Assembly: GCF_015209585.1 (NCBI RefSeq)
Contig: NZ_JADEYR010000008.1
Location: 50,707-114,706, forward strand
Source of the DNA: Brachybacterium epidermidis
GTDB taxonomy: Bacteria; Actinomycetota; Actinomycetes; Actinomycetales; Dermabacteraceae
Length of the DNA: 64,000 nucleotides
Reading direction: 5' to 3'
In this document: piece by piece, positions 17,378 through 25,533 of the stretch
Layout of the letters: each line of letters starts with the position of its first letter
How positions within the stretch are numbered: position 1 is the first letter of the stretch
The notes under the pieces: generated by a model
The model's database searches: none
The model's input: only the letters and a program-made list of their open reading frames with translations
What the model was told of the DNA's origin: nothing
Made by a program: the position numbers and the translations under genes

Positions 17378-18046
17378 ATGTTCATCGCTGCAGATGCGAG
17401 CACCATCGATATGTCCGCGCCCTGGGAGCGCCTGCCCGACGAGCAGGTGCAGCGCCTGGCGGACATCCCGGTCGCGCTCATCGGCGACACCCGCAGGCGC
17501 CTCGGCATGATGGCGGCGGCGCTGCGCCCGGTGACCCGCCAGCGACGGATCGTCGGATCGGTCCTCCCGGTCCTCACCTGGGAAGGCGACAATCTGGCGA
17601 TCCATGCCGCCCTGGATGCGGCCCGGCCGGGAGACGTGCTGGTGATCAACGCCAATGCGGAGATCAACCGGTCCGTCTTCGGGGACATCCTCGCCGAGAT
17701 CTGCCTCCACAAGGGGGTGACCGGCGTCGTCATCGACGGCGCGGTGAGGGACGTCGACACCATCGACCAGCTCGGGCTCCCGGTCTTCGCCCGGGGCATC
17801 AGCCCCGCCGGCCCCGCGAAGCACGGACCTGGCGCGGTCGGATACCCGGTCGCATGCGGCAATGTCGTCTGCAACCCCGGCGACATCGTCGTCGGCGACA
17901 CGGACGGGGTGATCGTGCTGCCCGCGAGGTCCCTGGACACGGTCCTCGAAGCCGTCGATGCCCAGGAGGCGACGGAGGAGGCCATTCGCGCGCGGATCAG
18001 GCAGGACGCCCCGAGGGAGCGGCCCGCGGGCATCGCCGCGGGATGA
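17378..18046 (+). CDS. RraA/HMG-aldolase family protein
   Basis: The 222-residue protein has the RraA-like fold used by 4-hydroxy-4-methyl-2-oxoglutarate aldolases, oxaloacetate decarboxylases and the RNase E inhibitor RraA. The family's metal/substrate segment is seen as VVIDGAVRDVDTI near residue 118, where the Arg-Asp pair is conserved in the aldolases, with GDVLVINANAE near residue 85 and NPGDIVVGDTDGVIVLP near residue 164. In this catabolic operon an aldolase or decarboxylase role on a keto-acid is more likely than RNase regulation. It begins one base after the dehydrogenase stop codon, which indicates tight coupling. Confidence 0.85.
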   Translation: MFIAADASTIDMSAPWERLPDEQVQRLADIPVALIGDTRRRLGMMAAALRPVTRQRRIVGSVLPVLTWEGDNLAIHAALDAARPGDVLVINANAEINRSVFGDILAEICLHKGVTGVVIDGAVRDVDTIDQLGLPVFARGISPAGPAKHGPGAVGYPVACGNVVCNPGDIVVGDTDGVIVLPARSLDTVLEAVDAQEATEEAIRARIRQDAPRERPAGIAAG

Positions 18047-18068
18047 GGCGCCCAGGGCCGACGGGGCC

Positions 18069-19778
18069 TCAGTCCCACCCCTTCTTCGCCGACGTCTCCC
18101 CCACCCCGGCGTTGAACATGTTCAGCGGGTCGAGCTCACGGTAGTGGGCGACCAACTGCTCGGGGGCCGGGTAGATCCGGCCGAAGTTGTGCTCGGCGGG
18201 GACCGCCGCGCCGCGGTCCACCAGCAGCTGCGTCATCCGCTTCTTCAACGCGACCGGGTCCACGCCCTTCTTCGCCACATGATCCTGGTGCAGGACGTGG
18301 CAGAAGAAATGGCCGAAGTAGGCGCTCTCGAGCAGCTGGTCCGCGATCTCCTCGGGCAGGCGCTCCAGCCAGTCCTCCTCGTCCCGGCGCAGGGCCACAT
18401 CGAAGGTGACCATCGCCGAGGCCTCGGCGCGGTGCATGACGTAGTAGCGGCTCGCGGCGCTGGCGACGCCGAAGCGGATCAGGGTCGCGCTCTGGGCCTC
18501 GTCGGCGTCGCACTCGAAGAAGTCGCCCTCGTGCTCGGGGCCGGCGAAGAACTCGCGGAGCAGCTGGGCGGTCGCCGCGCGCTCGCTGCCGCTGACCACC
18601 AGCAGCAGGTGATGGTCGAAGCGGTCGCGGTAGTCGGTGAGCCGGGACGGGATCTTCTCCGGCACCAGGGAGAAGAGCTTCTGGGAGATCGCATCGGCGG
18701 TGGAGGGCCCGAAGCCGGGCAGCTTCGCGAACACGCCGTTGGCCCAGCCCTTCAGCGCGAACATGCGCACCAGGGTGCGGGAGCCGGCGTGCTTGAGCGA
18801 GACGTAGGTGTCCTTGCCGTACTCGGTCGCGAGGTCGAAGGCATGCGCGCTCATGTACTCGCCCGAGATCGGCAGCGGGCCGTCGGCGGCGAGGAACTCA
18901 CGGCGCAGCGCCTCGAGATCGGAGGGGCGGTCGGTGCCGATGTAGAAGGTGGCCTTGTCCTTCTCGAGCGGGAAGGTGCGGGTGCGCACGGCGAACACCA
19001 TGATCTTGCCGGCGCTGCCGGAGGCCTCGTGGAGGAAGGTCGGGTCGGCGTTGAAGCGGGCCGGGGTGTCGGCCAGCTGTCGCACGTGGTCCGCGTAGTC
19101 GGTGCCGGTGGAGTCGGGCGGCGGCGGGGTGACGTCGGCGGCGTCCCAGTCCCCGCGCTCGAGCCGGTCGAGGATGTGCGTGGGATCGGTGCCGAGATCG
19201 ATCCCGAGGTGGTTCACCAGGTGGATCCGGCCGTCCTCATCGACGCGGGCGAAGATCGCCTGCTCCGTGTAGGCGGGGCCCTTGCGCATCTGGGAGCCGC
19301 CGGAGTTGTTCGCGATGCCGCCGACGACGGTCGCGCCGATGGAGCTCGAGCCGATCACCGAGTGAGGCTCGCGGCCGTGCGCGGCGAGCTTCTCCTCGAG
19401 CGAGAACAGGGTGGCGCCGGCCAGGCTGATCGCCTCGCGGGCATCGTTGATGAGGTGGATCCCGTCGATCCGCAGCGTGGAGAGGATGACGATGTCGCGG
19501 TCGTAGTCCTGGTCGCCGGGGCCGGAGCCGCCGGTGAGCCCCGTGTTCGCGGCCTGCGTGATGACGATCAGATCGTGGTCCACGCATACCTGCAGTGCCC
19601 GCCACATGTCCACCAGCGAGCCGGGCCGCAGCACGGCGAGCACCTCACCGGCGCCGAAGCGGTCACCCGTGGTGAACGGCGCGGTGGCACGCGCCGAGGT
19701 GAGCACGTGCTTGCGCCCCATGATCCGGGTGAAGGCCTCGACGGCCTCGGCCGATCGCTGGTTCCTCGGTGTGCGCAT
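18069..19778 (-). CDS. dld: Quinone-dependent D-lactate dehydrogenase
   Basis: The 569-residue flavoprotein oxidises D-lactate to pyruvate and passes electrons to the quinone pool at the inner face of the membrane. The FAD-binding domain (about residues 25-260) includes TQAANTGLTGGSGP and SSSIGATVVGGIANNSGGSQ. The rest matches the membrane-associated C-terminal domain of bacterial Dld, ending in AEHNFGRIYPAPEQL and DPLNMFNAGVGETS. I chose the ATG at 19778 because AAGGAG lies about nine bases upstream; a GTG 36 bases further up lacks such a site. It is convergent with the RraA operon. The window also holds lutABC for L-lactate, so both lactate isomers can be used. Confidence 0.93.
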   Translation of the reverse strand: MRTPRNQRSAEAVEAFTRIMGRKHVLTSARATAPFTTGDRFGAGEVLAVLRPGSLVDMWRALQVCVDHDLIVITQAANTGLTGGSGPGDQDYDRDIVILSTLRIDGIHLINDAREAISLAGATLFSLEEKLAAHGREPHSVIGSSSIGATVVGGIANNSGGSQMRKGPAYTEQAIFARVDEDGRIHLVNHLGIDLGTDPTHILDRLERGDWDAADVTPPPPDSTGTDYADHVRQLADTPARFNADPTFLHEASGSAGKIMVFAVRTRTFPLEKDKATFYIGTDRPSDLEALRREFLAADGPLPISGEYMSAHAFDLATEYGKDTYVSLKHAGSRTLVRMFALKGWANGVFAKLPGFGPSTADAISQKLFSLVPEKIPSRLTDYRDRFDHHLLLVVSGSERAATAQLLREFFAGPEHEGDFFECDADEAQSATLIRFGVASAASRYYVMHRAEASAMVTFDVALRRDEEDWLERLPEEIADQLLESAYFGHFFCHVLHQDHVAKKGVDPVALKKRMTQLLVDRGAAVPAEHNFGRIYPAPEQLVAHYRELDPLNMFNAGVGETSAKKGWD

Positions 19779-19937
19779 ATCTGGCTGCTCCTTCACGTCT
19801 GGTGCTCCGAGCACGCTGCGGTGTTCGGGGCCGTCGCGACCCCCTCGACAGCGTAATAATCTCCGAACGTCGCATGCTGGGCGGGCCCGACGACAGCGGC
19901 CTTCTCGGGCGGTGAGAGGCGCGGACGGCTGATCAGC

Positions 19938-20103
19938 TCAGGATGCCGTGCCGTCGGCCTCGGCGTTCGCGGCGCGCACGGCCTCGAGGTGCACGGACTT
20001 CACCCGGTCCACGGAGTCCGCGAAGTCGTCGTGGCCGCGGGCTCAGCGCGCGACGTACGGGCAGACGGACACGATCCGCTTGCCCTGCTCGACGCGCGCG
20101 CCT
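19938..20103 (-). pseudogene. C-terminal remnant of a GNAT-type N-acetyltransferase
   Basis: On the minus strand one frame reads QGKRIVSVCPYVAR, then a stop codon, then an open tail HDDFADSVDRVKSVHLEAVRAANAEA to a TGA at 19938. The GKRI-PVCPYV block followed by a His/Asp segment is typical of the C-terminal end of small YjdJ-like GNAT proteins. The rest of the gene is missing. The premature stop falls where a Tyr codon is common, suggesting a nonsense change in an already truncated gene. It fills most of the space between dld and the toxin-antitoxin genes. Confidence 0.45.
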
Positions 20104-20104
20104 G

Positions 20105-20131
20105 TTGCCTTTCGTTTCTTTCGACTACGAT
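20105..20131 (+). promoter_or_regulatory. Candidate promoter of the toxin-antitoxin operon
   Basis: A locally T-rich stretch contains TTGCCT at 20105-20110 and TACGAT at 20126-20131, 15 bases apart. It ends 24 bases before the antitoxin ATG, and CAGGAG stands at the ribosome-binding position. The spacing is a little short, so the exact boxes are uncertain. Confidence 0.3.
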
Positions 20132-20155
20132 GGCAGAGCGACTTCAGGAGACTCC

Positions 20156-20644
20156 ATGAACACTGCACGACACCCCGCCCCTGAGACCTATCTGCCCAGA
20201 GAAGACGAACAGGGTCGACTGCTCGACCTCGTCTCCGCCCTTCGCGACCGGGGTACCGAGATCACTGCGCAGCCGGCGCTCATCAACGCCAACGGACAGC
20301 GGTTCGAGCTGCCCGCCGACGTGGCGGATGCCTTCGAACAGATCGTCGGCCATCTCGCACAGGGGCAGGGAGTGACGGTGGTCCCGCATCACCGACTGCT
20401 CACCACCCAGGAAGCAGCAGATCTCCTCAACATCTCCCGCCCCACCTTCGTCAAGCTGCTCGAGTCGGGCGAGCTGGCGTTCGAGATGCGTGGGCGTCAC
20501 CGACGCGTCCGCCTGCAGGATGTCCTCGACTTCCAGGACTCACTGCGGCAGAACCGCGCAGACGCGCTCGATGAGATGCAGGACCAGGCAGTGGAGGACG
20601 GCCTCTACGACCTGCTGGACGGCCCGCCGCCGAGTACCCGCTGA
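20156..20644 (+). CDS. Excisionase/MerR-type helix-turn-helix antitoxin
   Basis: The 162-residue protein has a variable N-terminal half and a DNA-binding motif LTTQEAADLLNISRPTFVKLLESGELAFEMRG (read in two parts, residues about 83-113). This is the excisionase-family helix-turn-helix seen in antitoxins paired with PIN toxins. The acidic C-terminus (DALDEMQDQAVEDGLYDLLDG) is the likely toxin-binding tail. The start is the ATG at 20156, preceded by CAGGAGACTCC; the frame is open upstream but without a matching ribosome site. The PIN gene starts eight bases after its stop. As with other such pairs it would repress its own promoter. Confidence 0.82.
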   Translation: MNTARHPAPETYLPREDEQGRLLDLVSALRDRGTEITAQPALINANGQRFELPADVADAFEQIVGHLAQGQGVTVVPHHRLLTTQEAADLLNISRPTFVKLLESGELAFEMRGRHRRVRLQDVLDFQDSLRQNRADALDEMQDQAVEDGLYDLLDGPPPSTR

Positions 20645-20652
20645 GCTGTTGC

Positions 20653-21216
20653 ATGTTCACCGTCGTCCTGGATGCATGCACGCTCGTACCGATCACCCTG
20701 TGCGACACGTTGCTCCGCATCGCCGAGACCGGTTCGTTCGGCGTGCGCTGGTCGGCCACGATCCTCGGCGAAGTCGAACGCACGATGGTGGGCAAGCTGG
20801 GAGTATCTGCCGAGGCCGCCGCGCGCCGGGTGCAGGCGATGGACAGGGCCTTCCGTTTCGCGGAAGTGCGAGATCACGAGCGGTTCGAGCATCTCCTGAC
20901 GAACGCTCCGAAGGATCGACATGTTCTCGCCTGCGCGATCACCGCCCAGGTTCACACGATCGTCACCTTCAACCTCAAGGACTTCTCACCGTCTTCGCTC
21001 GAGCCCTGGGGCGTCGAGGCCGTCCACCCGGACCAGTTCCTGCTCGATCAGCTCGACTTGGCTCCCGGCCACGTCACCCACGCCGTTCACACCATGGTCG
21101 AATCGTCGTCGCGCCCCCCGCGCACCGTCGATTCCGTCCTTGGCGCATTAGCCTCGATGTTTCATGGGGCTGGTGAGCGGGGTGGGTCGGCGTCGTTGCC
21201 GGTGTTGAGCTGCTGA
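20653..21216 (+). CDS. PIN-domain toxin, 3' end replaced by IS1380 insertion
   Basis: The product is a PIN-domain ribonuclease of the VapC type. It shows the first acidic motif in VVLDACTLVP (Asp7), a Glu in ATILGEVERT near residue 40, and further acidic residues around APKDRHVLACAITA and TIVTFNLKDF near residues 90-115. The first 166 codons are original. After the target site at 21148-21151 the frame runs into the insertion element and picks up about 20 foreign residues ending in LPVLSC. The native tail survives beyond the element at 22858-22920 and would give a 185-residue protein. The PIN core is untouched, so the toxin may still be active, although its C-terminus is changed. Confidence 0.83.
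   Translation: MFTVVLDACTLVPITLCDTLLRIAETGSFGVRWSATILGEVERTMVGKLGVSAEAAARRVQAMDRAFRFAEVRDHERFEHLLTNAPKDRHVLACAITAQVHTIVTFNLKDFSPSSLEPWGVEAVHPDQFLLDQLDLAPGHVTHAVHTMVESSSRPPRTVDSVLGALASMFHGAGERGGSASLPVLSC
21148..21151. repeat. Target-site duplication TTAG, left copy
   Basis: TTAG directly precedes the left terminal inverted repeat of the insertion element and recurs at 22858-22861 directly after the right one. Four-base duplications are known for IS1380-family elements. Confidence 0.85.
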
Positions 21217-22857
21217 TTCTGGCATTCGGGTATGACAGATCGTCGCAGTGTCCGTTGCGGGCGGTCGGGTTCCACTCCCGAGAAGAGGAGCTGCTGGTCG
21301 TAGGGGCGGGTGGTCTCGCCGGGTTAGGTCTGTGCGACGGTGGTGCGGAGCCGGTTGACGCCGGTCAGGACCCTCACGGCTTCGGGTGCATGTTCGGCGA
21401 GGTGGAGGACCTTGTGCCGGGCGCGGCGCACGAGGGTCGCGGGGATCTCGAACAACCGCGCGCGGAGCCGTTTGGGTTCCCATTTCCTCGCGTCGTGCCT
21501 GCTGAAGGCGATGGTTTGCATCCAGGCGACGAGCTCGGAGGCGAGTTGGATGATCTGGCACCAGATCTGGTTCTGCGCGAAGGACTGCAGCGGGAACTTC
21601 TCAAGGCCCATGTCCTTGGCGTTACGGATTCGGTCTTCGCAGCGTGCACGGCGACGGTGCCGCAGTTCCAGGACGGCAAGCTGGCCGCGCGGGGAGTTGG
21701 TGGCGAACGCGGTGATGCGCATCCCCTCGTGATCGGTGATCCGCAGCTGCGCCCCAGGATGAGGACGTTCCTTCCGCACGATCACCCGCATCCCGGCAGG
21801 CCACGCGGCTAAGTCAAGGAGCCCGGTCAGCTCCGCCACCCATGTCCCCTCGCGGATCCCCTCGTCCTCGCTGTCGTAGGCGGGGGTCCACGCCTTTGCC
21901 TCGTCGATACGTTCCAGTAGGTCAGGCGTGTTCGCAGGGAGGGTGAACCCGACCGAGTAGGCCAGACGCTGCCGCTGGAGCCAGGCCAGGAAGTCTTTGG
22001 TGCCGCCGGCCCCGTCGGTGCGGATCAGGATCTTCTTCGACCCCCGCCCGCCCCGGGCCAGCAGGCCCGCAGGCAGCTGGGCCAGAGCGTCACGGGGGAC
22101 GGGGATGTGATCAGCGGCGGTGTTGGAGCCGGCGTTGCCGGGGCGCAGCTGGATCGCCAGTGGTTCCCCGGTCCCGTCGCTGCCGTGGTCAAGGAACGCA
22201 CACAACGGGTGGTATCCGAAGCCGCGTTTGAACGTCGGTGCGGCCTGCTCCTTCTCACTGTGGGCGGTGATCAGGGTGGCGTCGAGGTCGATGACCAGCG
22301 GGCTCTTCACGCTCGCCCCCACAGTCGGGGAATGGTCTCCGGCCAGGGCCCAGGCCTGTTCACGCGCGGCCCGGCGGGCTTTCGAGATCGCCTCGATCAC
22401 GGTGGGCGCGTCCTGGGCGAGGGTGGTGAGCGTGCGGGAGATCGTCGGGGCCGAGGCGACATCACCGAACAGGCCCGGCTCGCAACGCAGCAGATCAGTA
22501 TCCGAAGCATGCTCCCCGCCGATTGCGAGAGTGAGTGCGAGGTCCAGCAGGACCTTCGCCGCGTGGTGCTCGGCCAGCGGCTTCGTCCACGGAGCCAGTG
22601 CTTCCCGCAGCGAAGAGGCGAGGCCGGTGGCGTGGATCGTGTCGGTCAGCAGCACCGCACCAGCATGCGAGAGGGCCGGGACCTCAGCGATGTCCACGCG
22701 CGGACGGGGGTAGAAGAACAAGGTAGGGTGGGACACCTGAAAGGTGCTCCTTCCGGCGGATGGCTACGAGCTTCAACACCCCGTATCATCCCAGGCCAGG
22801 AGCACCTTTCTCTATGCCTCCCACCCATCGAGACCACACCGCTATGAAAACTCGAGG
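21152..22857 (-). mobile_element. Complete IS1380-family insertion sequence (1,706 bp)
   Basis: The element is bounded by imperfect inverted repeats that begin CCTCGATGTTTCAT on the left and, read from the right, CCTCGAGTTTTCAT, continuing with partial match. It is flanked by a perfect TTAG duplication and carries one intact transposase gene on the minus strand. Intact ends and gene suggest a recent insertion. It interrupts the 3' end of a PIN-toxin gene. Confidence 0.9.
21324..22736 (-). CDS. IS1380-family DDE transposase
   Basis: The 470-residue protein is a DDE transposase of the IS1380 group. The first catalytic Asp is in LVIDLDATLITAHSEKE near residue 171 and the second in ILIRTDGAGGTKDFLAWL near residue 239. 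The C-terminal Glu region is around CEDRIRNAKDMGLEKFP near residue 390. The length is normal and the frame is uninterrupted. It fills most of the element, with about 120 bases to the right end and 170 to the left. It is likely functional. Confidence 0.93.
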   Translation of the reverse strand: MSHPTLFFYPRPRVDIAEVPALSHAGAVLLTDTIHATGLASSLREALAPWTKPLAEHHAAKVLLDLALTLAIGGEHASDTDLLRCEPGLFGDVASAPTISRTLTTLAQDAPTVIEAISKARRAAREQAWALAGDHSPTVGASVKSPLVIDLDATLITAHSEKEQAAPTFKRGFGYHPLCAFLDHGSDGTGEPLAIQLRPGNAGSNTAADHIPVPRDALAQLPAGLLARGGRGSKKILIRTDGAGGTKDFLAWLQRQRLAYSVGFTLPANTPDLLERIDEAKAWTPAYDSEDEGIREGTWVAELTGLLDLAAWPAGMRVIVRKERPHPGAQLRITDHEGMRITAFATNSPRGQLAVLELRHRRRARCEDRIRNAKDMGLEKFPLQSFAQNQIWCQIIQLASELVAWMQTIAFSRHDARKWEPKRLRARLFEIPATLVRRARHKVLHLAEHAPEAVRVLTGVNRLRTTVAQT

Positions 22858-22861
22858 TTAG
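22858..22861. repeat. Target-site duplication TTAG, right copy
   Basis: This is the second copy of the four-base target duplication. Joining the left flank through TTAG to the sequence after this copy restores an open frame, as described for the PIN toxin. Confidence 0.85.
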
Positions 22862-22920
22862 CCCGTTCGGGCGTCCCGGACTTCGCCGACGAACTCCGCA
22901 GGCACATCACGATCTGGTGA
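22862..22920 (+). pseudogene. Displaced 3' end of the PIN-toxin gene
   Basis: When the insertion element and one TTAG are removed, the toxin frame continues without a break into this segment as ARSGVPDFADELRRHITIW and ends at the TGA at 22918-22920. The segment is now cut off from its gene by 1.7 kb. The exact frame match confirms both the insertion point and the original protein length of 185 residues. Confidence 0.85.
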
Positions 22921-22929
22921 GACGGCGCC

Positions 22930-23200
22930 CCCTCACCTCCCGTGCGCAACCGCCGGGATCTGCGTCGCCAGCTTCCCGCCGGAGACGTCCACGAGCGTGC
23001 CCGTGATGCAGGAGGCCTGGCGCAGGCTGCGGCGCGGATGCGGGAGATCATCGAGCGGGCGACGACGGCACGCTGAGCAGTCCCGCGACGGAGCTGACCG
23101 CGGCGAAGCCTGCGGTCTTCGGGCTGAGCAGCTGCTGCAGGGTGCGGTTGAGCGGCCGGACGCCGTCGGCCATGATCGCCATGGCGCAGTCGGCCCGACG
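22930..23200 (-). pseudogene. Frameshifted C-terminal remnant of a short-chain dehydrogenase
   Basis: On the minus strand, one frame near 22930-23000 reads SCITGTLVDVSGGKLATQI, the usual end of an SDR protein. A different frame near 23070-23190 reads PLNRTLQQLLSPKTAGFAAV followed by SSVAGLLS, which resembles the middle of an SDR just before its catalytic serine. No single open frame joins them and the N-terminal Rossmann motif is missing. I therefore call it decayed. The exact ends are uncertain. Confidence 0.35.
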
Positions 23201-23399
23201 AGCTTCCCATCCGCTCGCGGTGCCATTCGGCGGGGGCCGCGATCATCCTCCGGTCAAAGTGCCAGGGCCGGCTCCGCTCCGCAGACGCCTCCCCATCGCC
23301 ATCGCCCGCGGGTACGGTGAGCCTCGGGGTGGGAACGGCGGCGCGGGGACGCCGCCGAGCTCCTCCTCGTCCATCAGATCTCGCAGAAGGAGTCGCACC

Positions 23400-24083
23400 A
23401 TGTCGCAGCCGCCCGAGGGCAGCAACCCGCTGGGTCCGCAGTACGGACAGGGCTCTGCGCCTGAGCCGACGAGCAGCGGATTCGGCGTCCAGGACCAGGC
23501 CCCCTCCGCACACGGTGCCGAGCAGGGGGCCGATCCCTACGCCGCCCCGTCCTCGGACCCCTATGGCCAGCAGTCTGCCGCAGCGCCGGGTCAGCAGGAC
23601 GCCTGGGGGGCGCAGAGCGCGCCGTCGGCCCCGCAGCCAGCAGCCCAGGAGCAGGCCTGGGGCTCCACGCAGAGCCCCGCGGCGGCGCCGCACGCCGTCG
23701 GCGGCGGCCCCTCCGGGAGCGCCTCCGGGGATGGCCGCTTCGGCGAGGCGGGCTTCTTCAAGACGCTGTTCGACTTCAAGTTCGAGCACTTCATCACCGT
23801 GAAGTTCTCGTCGTTCCTCTATGTCCTCGCGTTCGTCGTCGCGGCGCTGATGTGGCTGAGCAACATCGTCAGCGGGATCGTGTTCGGGTTCGCGTGGGGA
23901 AGCATGAACAGCTATTTCGGTGAGCCGAGCTTCAGCCCGGTCCCGCTGATCCTCTCGATCCTGTTCGGCTGGATCCCCTCGGTGATCGCGCTGATCGCGA
24001 TGCGTCTCGGGCTCGAGTTCGCGGTCGCGACCGTTCGCACGGCCCAGAACACCGGCCGCATCGCGGAGGCCTCGCAGCGCTGA
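23400..24083 (+). CDS. DUF4282-domain membrane protein
   Basis: The 227-residue protein has a disordered N-terminal half rich in Gln, Pro, Ala, Ser and Gly (residues 1-115) and a C-terminal DUF4282 domain with two membrane spans (FLYVLAFVVAALMWLSNIV and a second around VPLILSILFGWIPSVIALIA), ending in RLGLEFAVATVRTAQNT. The start at 23400 follows AGAAGGAG at good spacing; the frame is open upstream but with no plausible protein. The function of DUF4282 proteins is unknown. Gln/Pro-rich cytoplasmic tails like this one are common in actinobacterial members. It is one of the few intact genes in this stretch. Confidence 0.85.
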   Translation: MSQPPEGSNPLGPQYGQGSAPEPTSSGFGVQDQAPSAHGAEQGADPYAAPSSDPYGQQSAAAPGQQDAWGAQSAPSAPQPAAQEQAWGSTQSPAAAPHAVGGGPSGSASGDGRFGEAGFFKTLFDFKFEHFITVKFSSFLYVLAFVVAALMWLSNIVSGIVFGFAWGSMNSYFGEPSFSPVPLILSILFGWIPSVIALIAMRLGLEFAVATVRTAQNTGRIAEASQR

Positions 24084-24287
24084 GCTCGCTCCGGGCCTCC
24101 CCGGCCCGCACGCCGTCCAGGACGGGGCGTTCGCCGCGTGGCGGGCGCCCCGTTCACGATGGGTTCGCAGCATGGGGACGGAGTGGGGGCCGGGCGGCTG
24201 CGACCGGCACCGAGCAGGGTGCCGGGAGGCACGGCGAGAGGTCCGGGGAGTCTGCACAGCAGCGGCCGGAGCAGGCCGAGCGCCCTC

Positions 24288-24425
24288 TCAGCCGTGCAGC
24301 CCGTCCACGGGATAGTCCACGAACGCGATGGACCGACCGTCCGGGCCAGTCCATGCAGGAGACGAAGATGTGCTCCCCGTCGGGATTCAGGACGTGGTCG
24401 TGCGTGCCATGGAGCAATTCTGCCC
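24288..24425 (-). pseudogene. Unrecognised frameshifted gene fragment
   Basis: The minus strand reads ELLHGTHDHVLNPDGEHIFV continuing to SCMDWPGR, then shifts by one base to RSIAFVDYPVDGLHG and a stop. The reading has protein-like composition, and the frameshift falls within a GGACGGTCGGTCC run. I do not recognise the family. The stretch 24084-24287 next to it shows nothing I can support. Confidence 0.3.
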
Positions 24426-24455
24426 GGCCCCGTTCCATCGCTCACCCCGCCCGGA

Positions 24456-25292
24456 CGGCGCGCCCGCTCCGTCTCGCTGGTGATGCTGGGGCTGACGATC
24501 GCGACGATGCTGGGCGTGCCCGCCTCCACCGCCTTCGGGCAAGTCGTCGGCTGGCGCTCCGCCTACGTGATCGTCGTGGTCGTCGCTGCCCTCAGCACGA
24601 TCGCGATCTGGCGACTGGTGCCCGAGCCCGAGGGCGCCGGGGTCACCGGCTCGATCCGCGGTGAGCTGCGGGCGCTGCGCCGAGCGCAGGTGTGGTTCGC
24701 GCTCGGCATCGGCTCGATCGGGTTCGGCGGCATGTTCGCGGTGTACAGCTACATCGGCGAGATCGTGCCCGGGGTGATGGGGCTCGGCGAACGGGCGGTG
24801 CCGGTGGCGCTGTTCGTGTTCGGCGTCGGCATGACGATCGGGAACGTCCTCGCGGGGCGCGCCGCGGACCGCAGCCTCTACGGCACGATCTTCGCCGGCC
24901 TGATCGGCATGACGGTGAGCCTCGCGGTCTTCGCCCTCGTGGCCGAGAACGCGATCGCCGGGATGATCCTGCTGCTCGCCCTCGCGATCACCTCGCAGCT
25001 CATGGGGCCCTCGCTGCAGCTGTTCCTGCTCGATGCCTCGCCGGATGCCCCCTCGCTCGCCGCGGCCCTGCACCACTCGGCGCTGAACATCGGCAACTCC
25101 CTCGGCGCGGCGCTCGGCGCGGCCGTGCTCGCCGCCGGCTGGGGCCTGCTCGCCCCGGCCTGGACGGGCGTGGCCCTCGCGATCGCCGGACTCGGCATCG
25201 CCGGCTGGTCCTTCGCCGTGCACCGCCGCCAGCAAACGCGCACCGCCGCCGAGGCGCCGACGACGACCGACGGGGTCCCGGCAGTCTGCTGA
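24456..25292 (+). pseudogene. 5'-truncated MFS efflux transporter (DHA1-like)
   Basis: Similarity begins at RRARSVSLVMLGLTIATMLG with VPASTAFGQVVGWRSAY just after it, which corresponds to helices 4-5 of AraJ-like drug/sugar efflux proteins, and runs to a normal C-terminus with seven to eight hydrophobic spans (for example FALGIGSIGFGGMFAVYSYI and ALHHSALNIGNSLGAALGAA). The first three to four helices and the start region are missing; the sequence upstream belongs to another fragment. The first in-frame starts (GTG 24480, ATG 24483) would give about 270 residues, too short for a working MFS protein. Confidence 0.7.
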
Positions 25293-25533
25293 CTCCGGCG
25301 CCGACAAGTGCGCGCCTGCTCGGGCACGTGCAGGGGCAGGCGATGCTCACCGTGCAGGTCGGGCTCGAGGTGGCCGCCGCGGGGGGGCCTCCGTCGCTCC
25401 CACCGGCGGCTCTTACGCCCGCTCGACCGTGGTCTTCGACGTGGCTGTCTCACTCAGTTCAGGGGTTCACGACGAGCGTGACACAAGGGGCGGACAGTCG
25501 ATGAGCGTCACAGCGCGTGAAGCGAAGCTTTCG
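25293..25533 (+). other. Intergenic stretch with a possible frameshifted coding scrap
   Basis: Around 25344-25460 one frame reads MLTVQVGLEVAAAGG, and after a run of seven G residues at about 25380 another frame continues with ASVAPTGGSYARSTVVFDVA. The join across the G-run looks protein-like, but I cannot name the family. No promoter or RNA structure was noticed here. Confidence 0.2.

Noticed and set aside
20156..21216. Toxin-antitoxin pair as part of the IS element
   Set aside because: The inverted ends and TTAG duplication place the element border at 21152, so the pair was there first.
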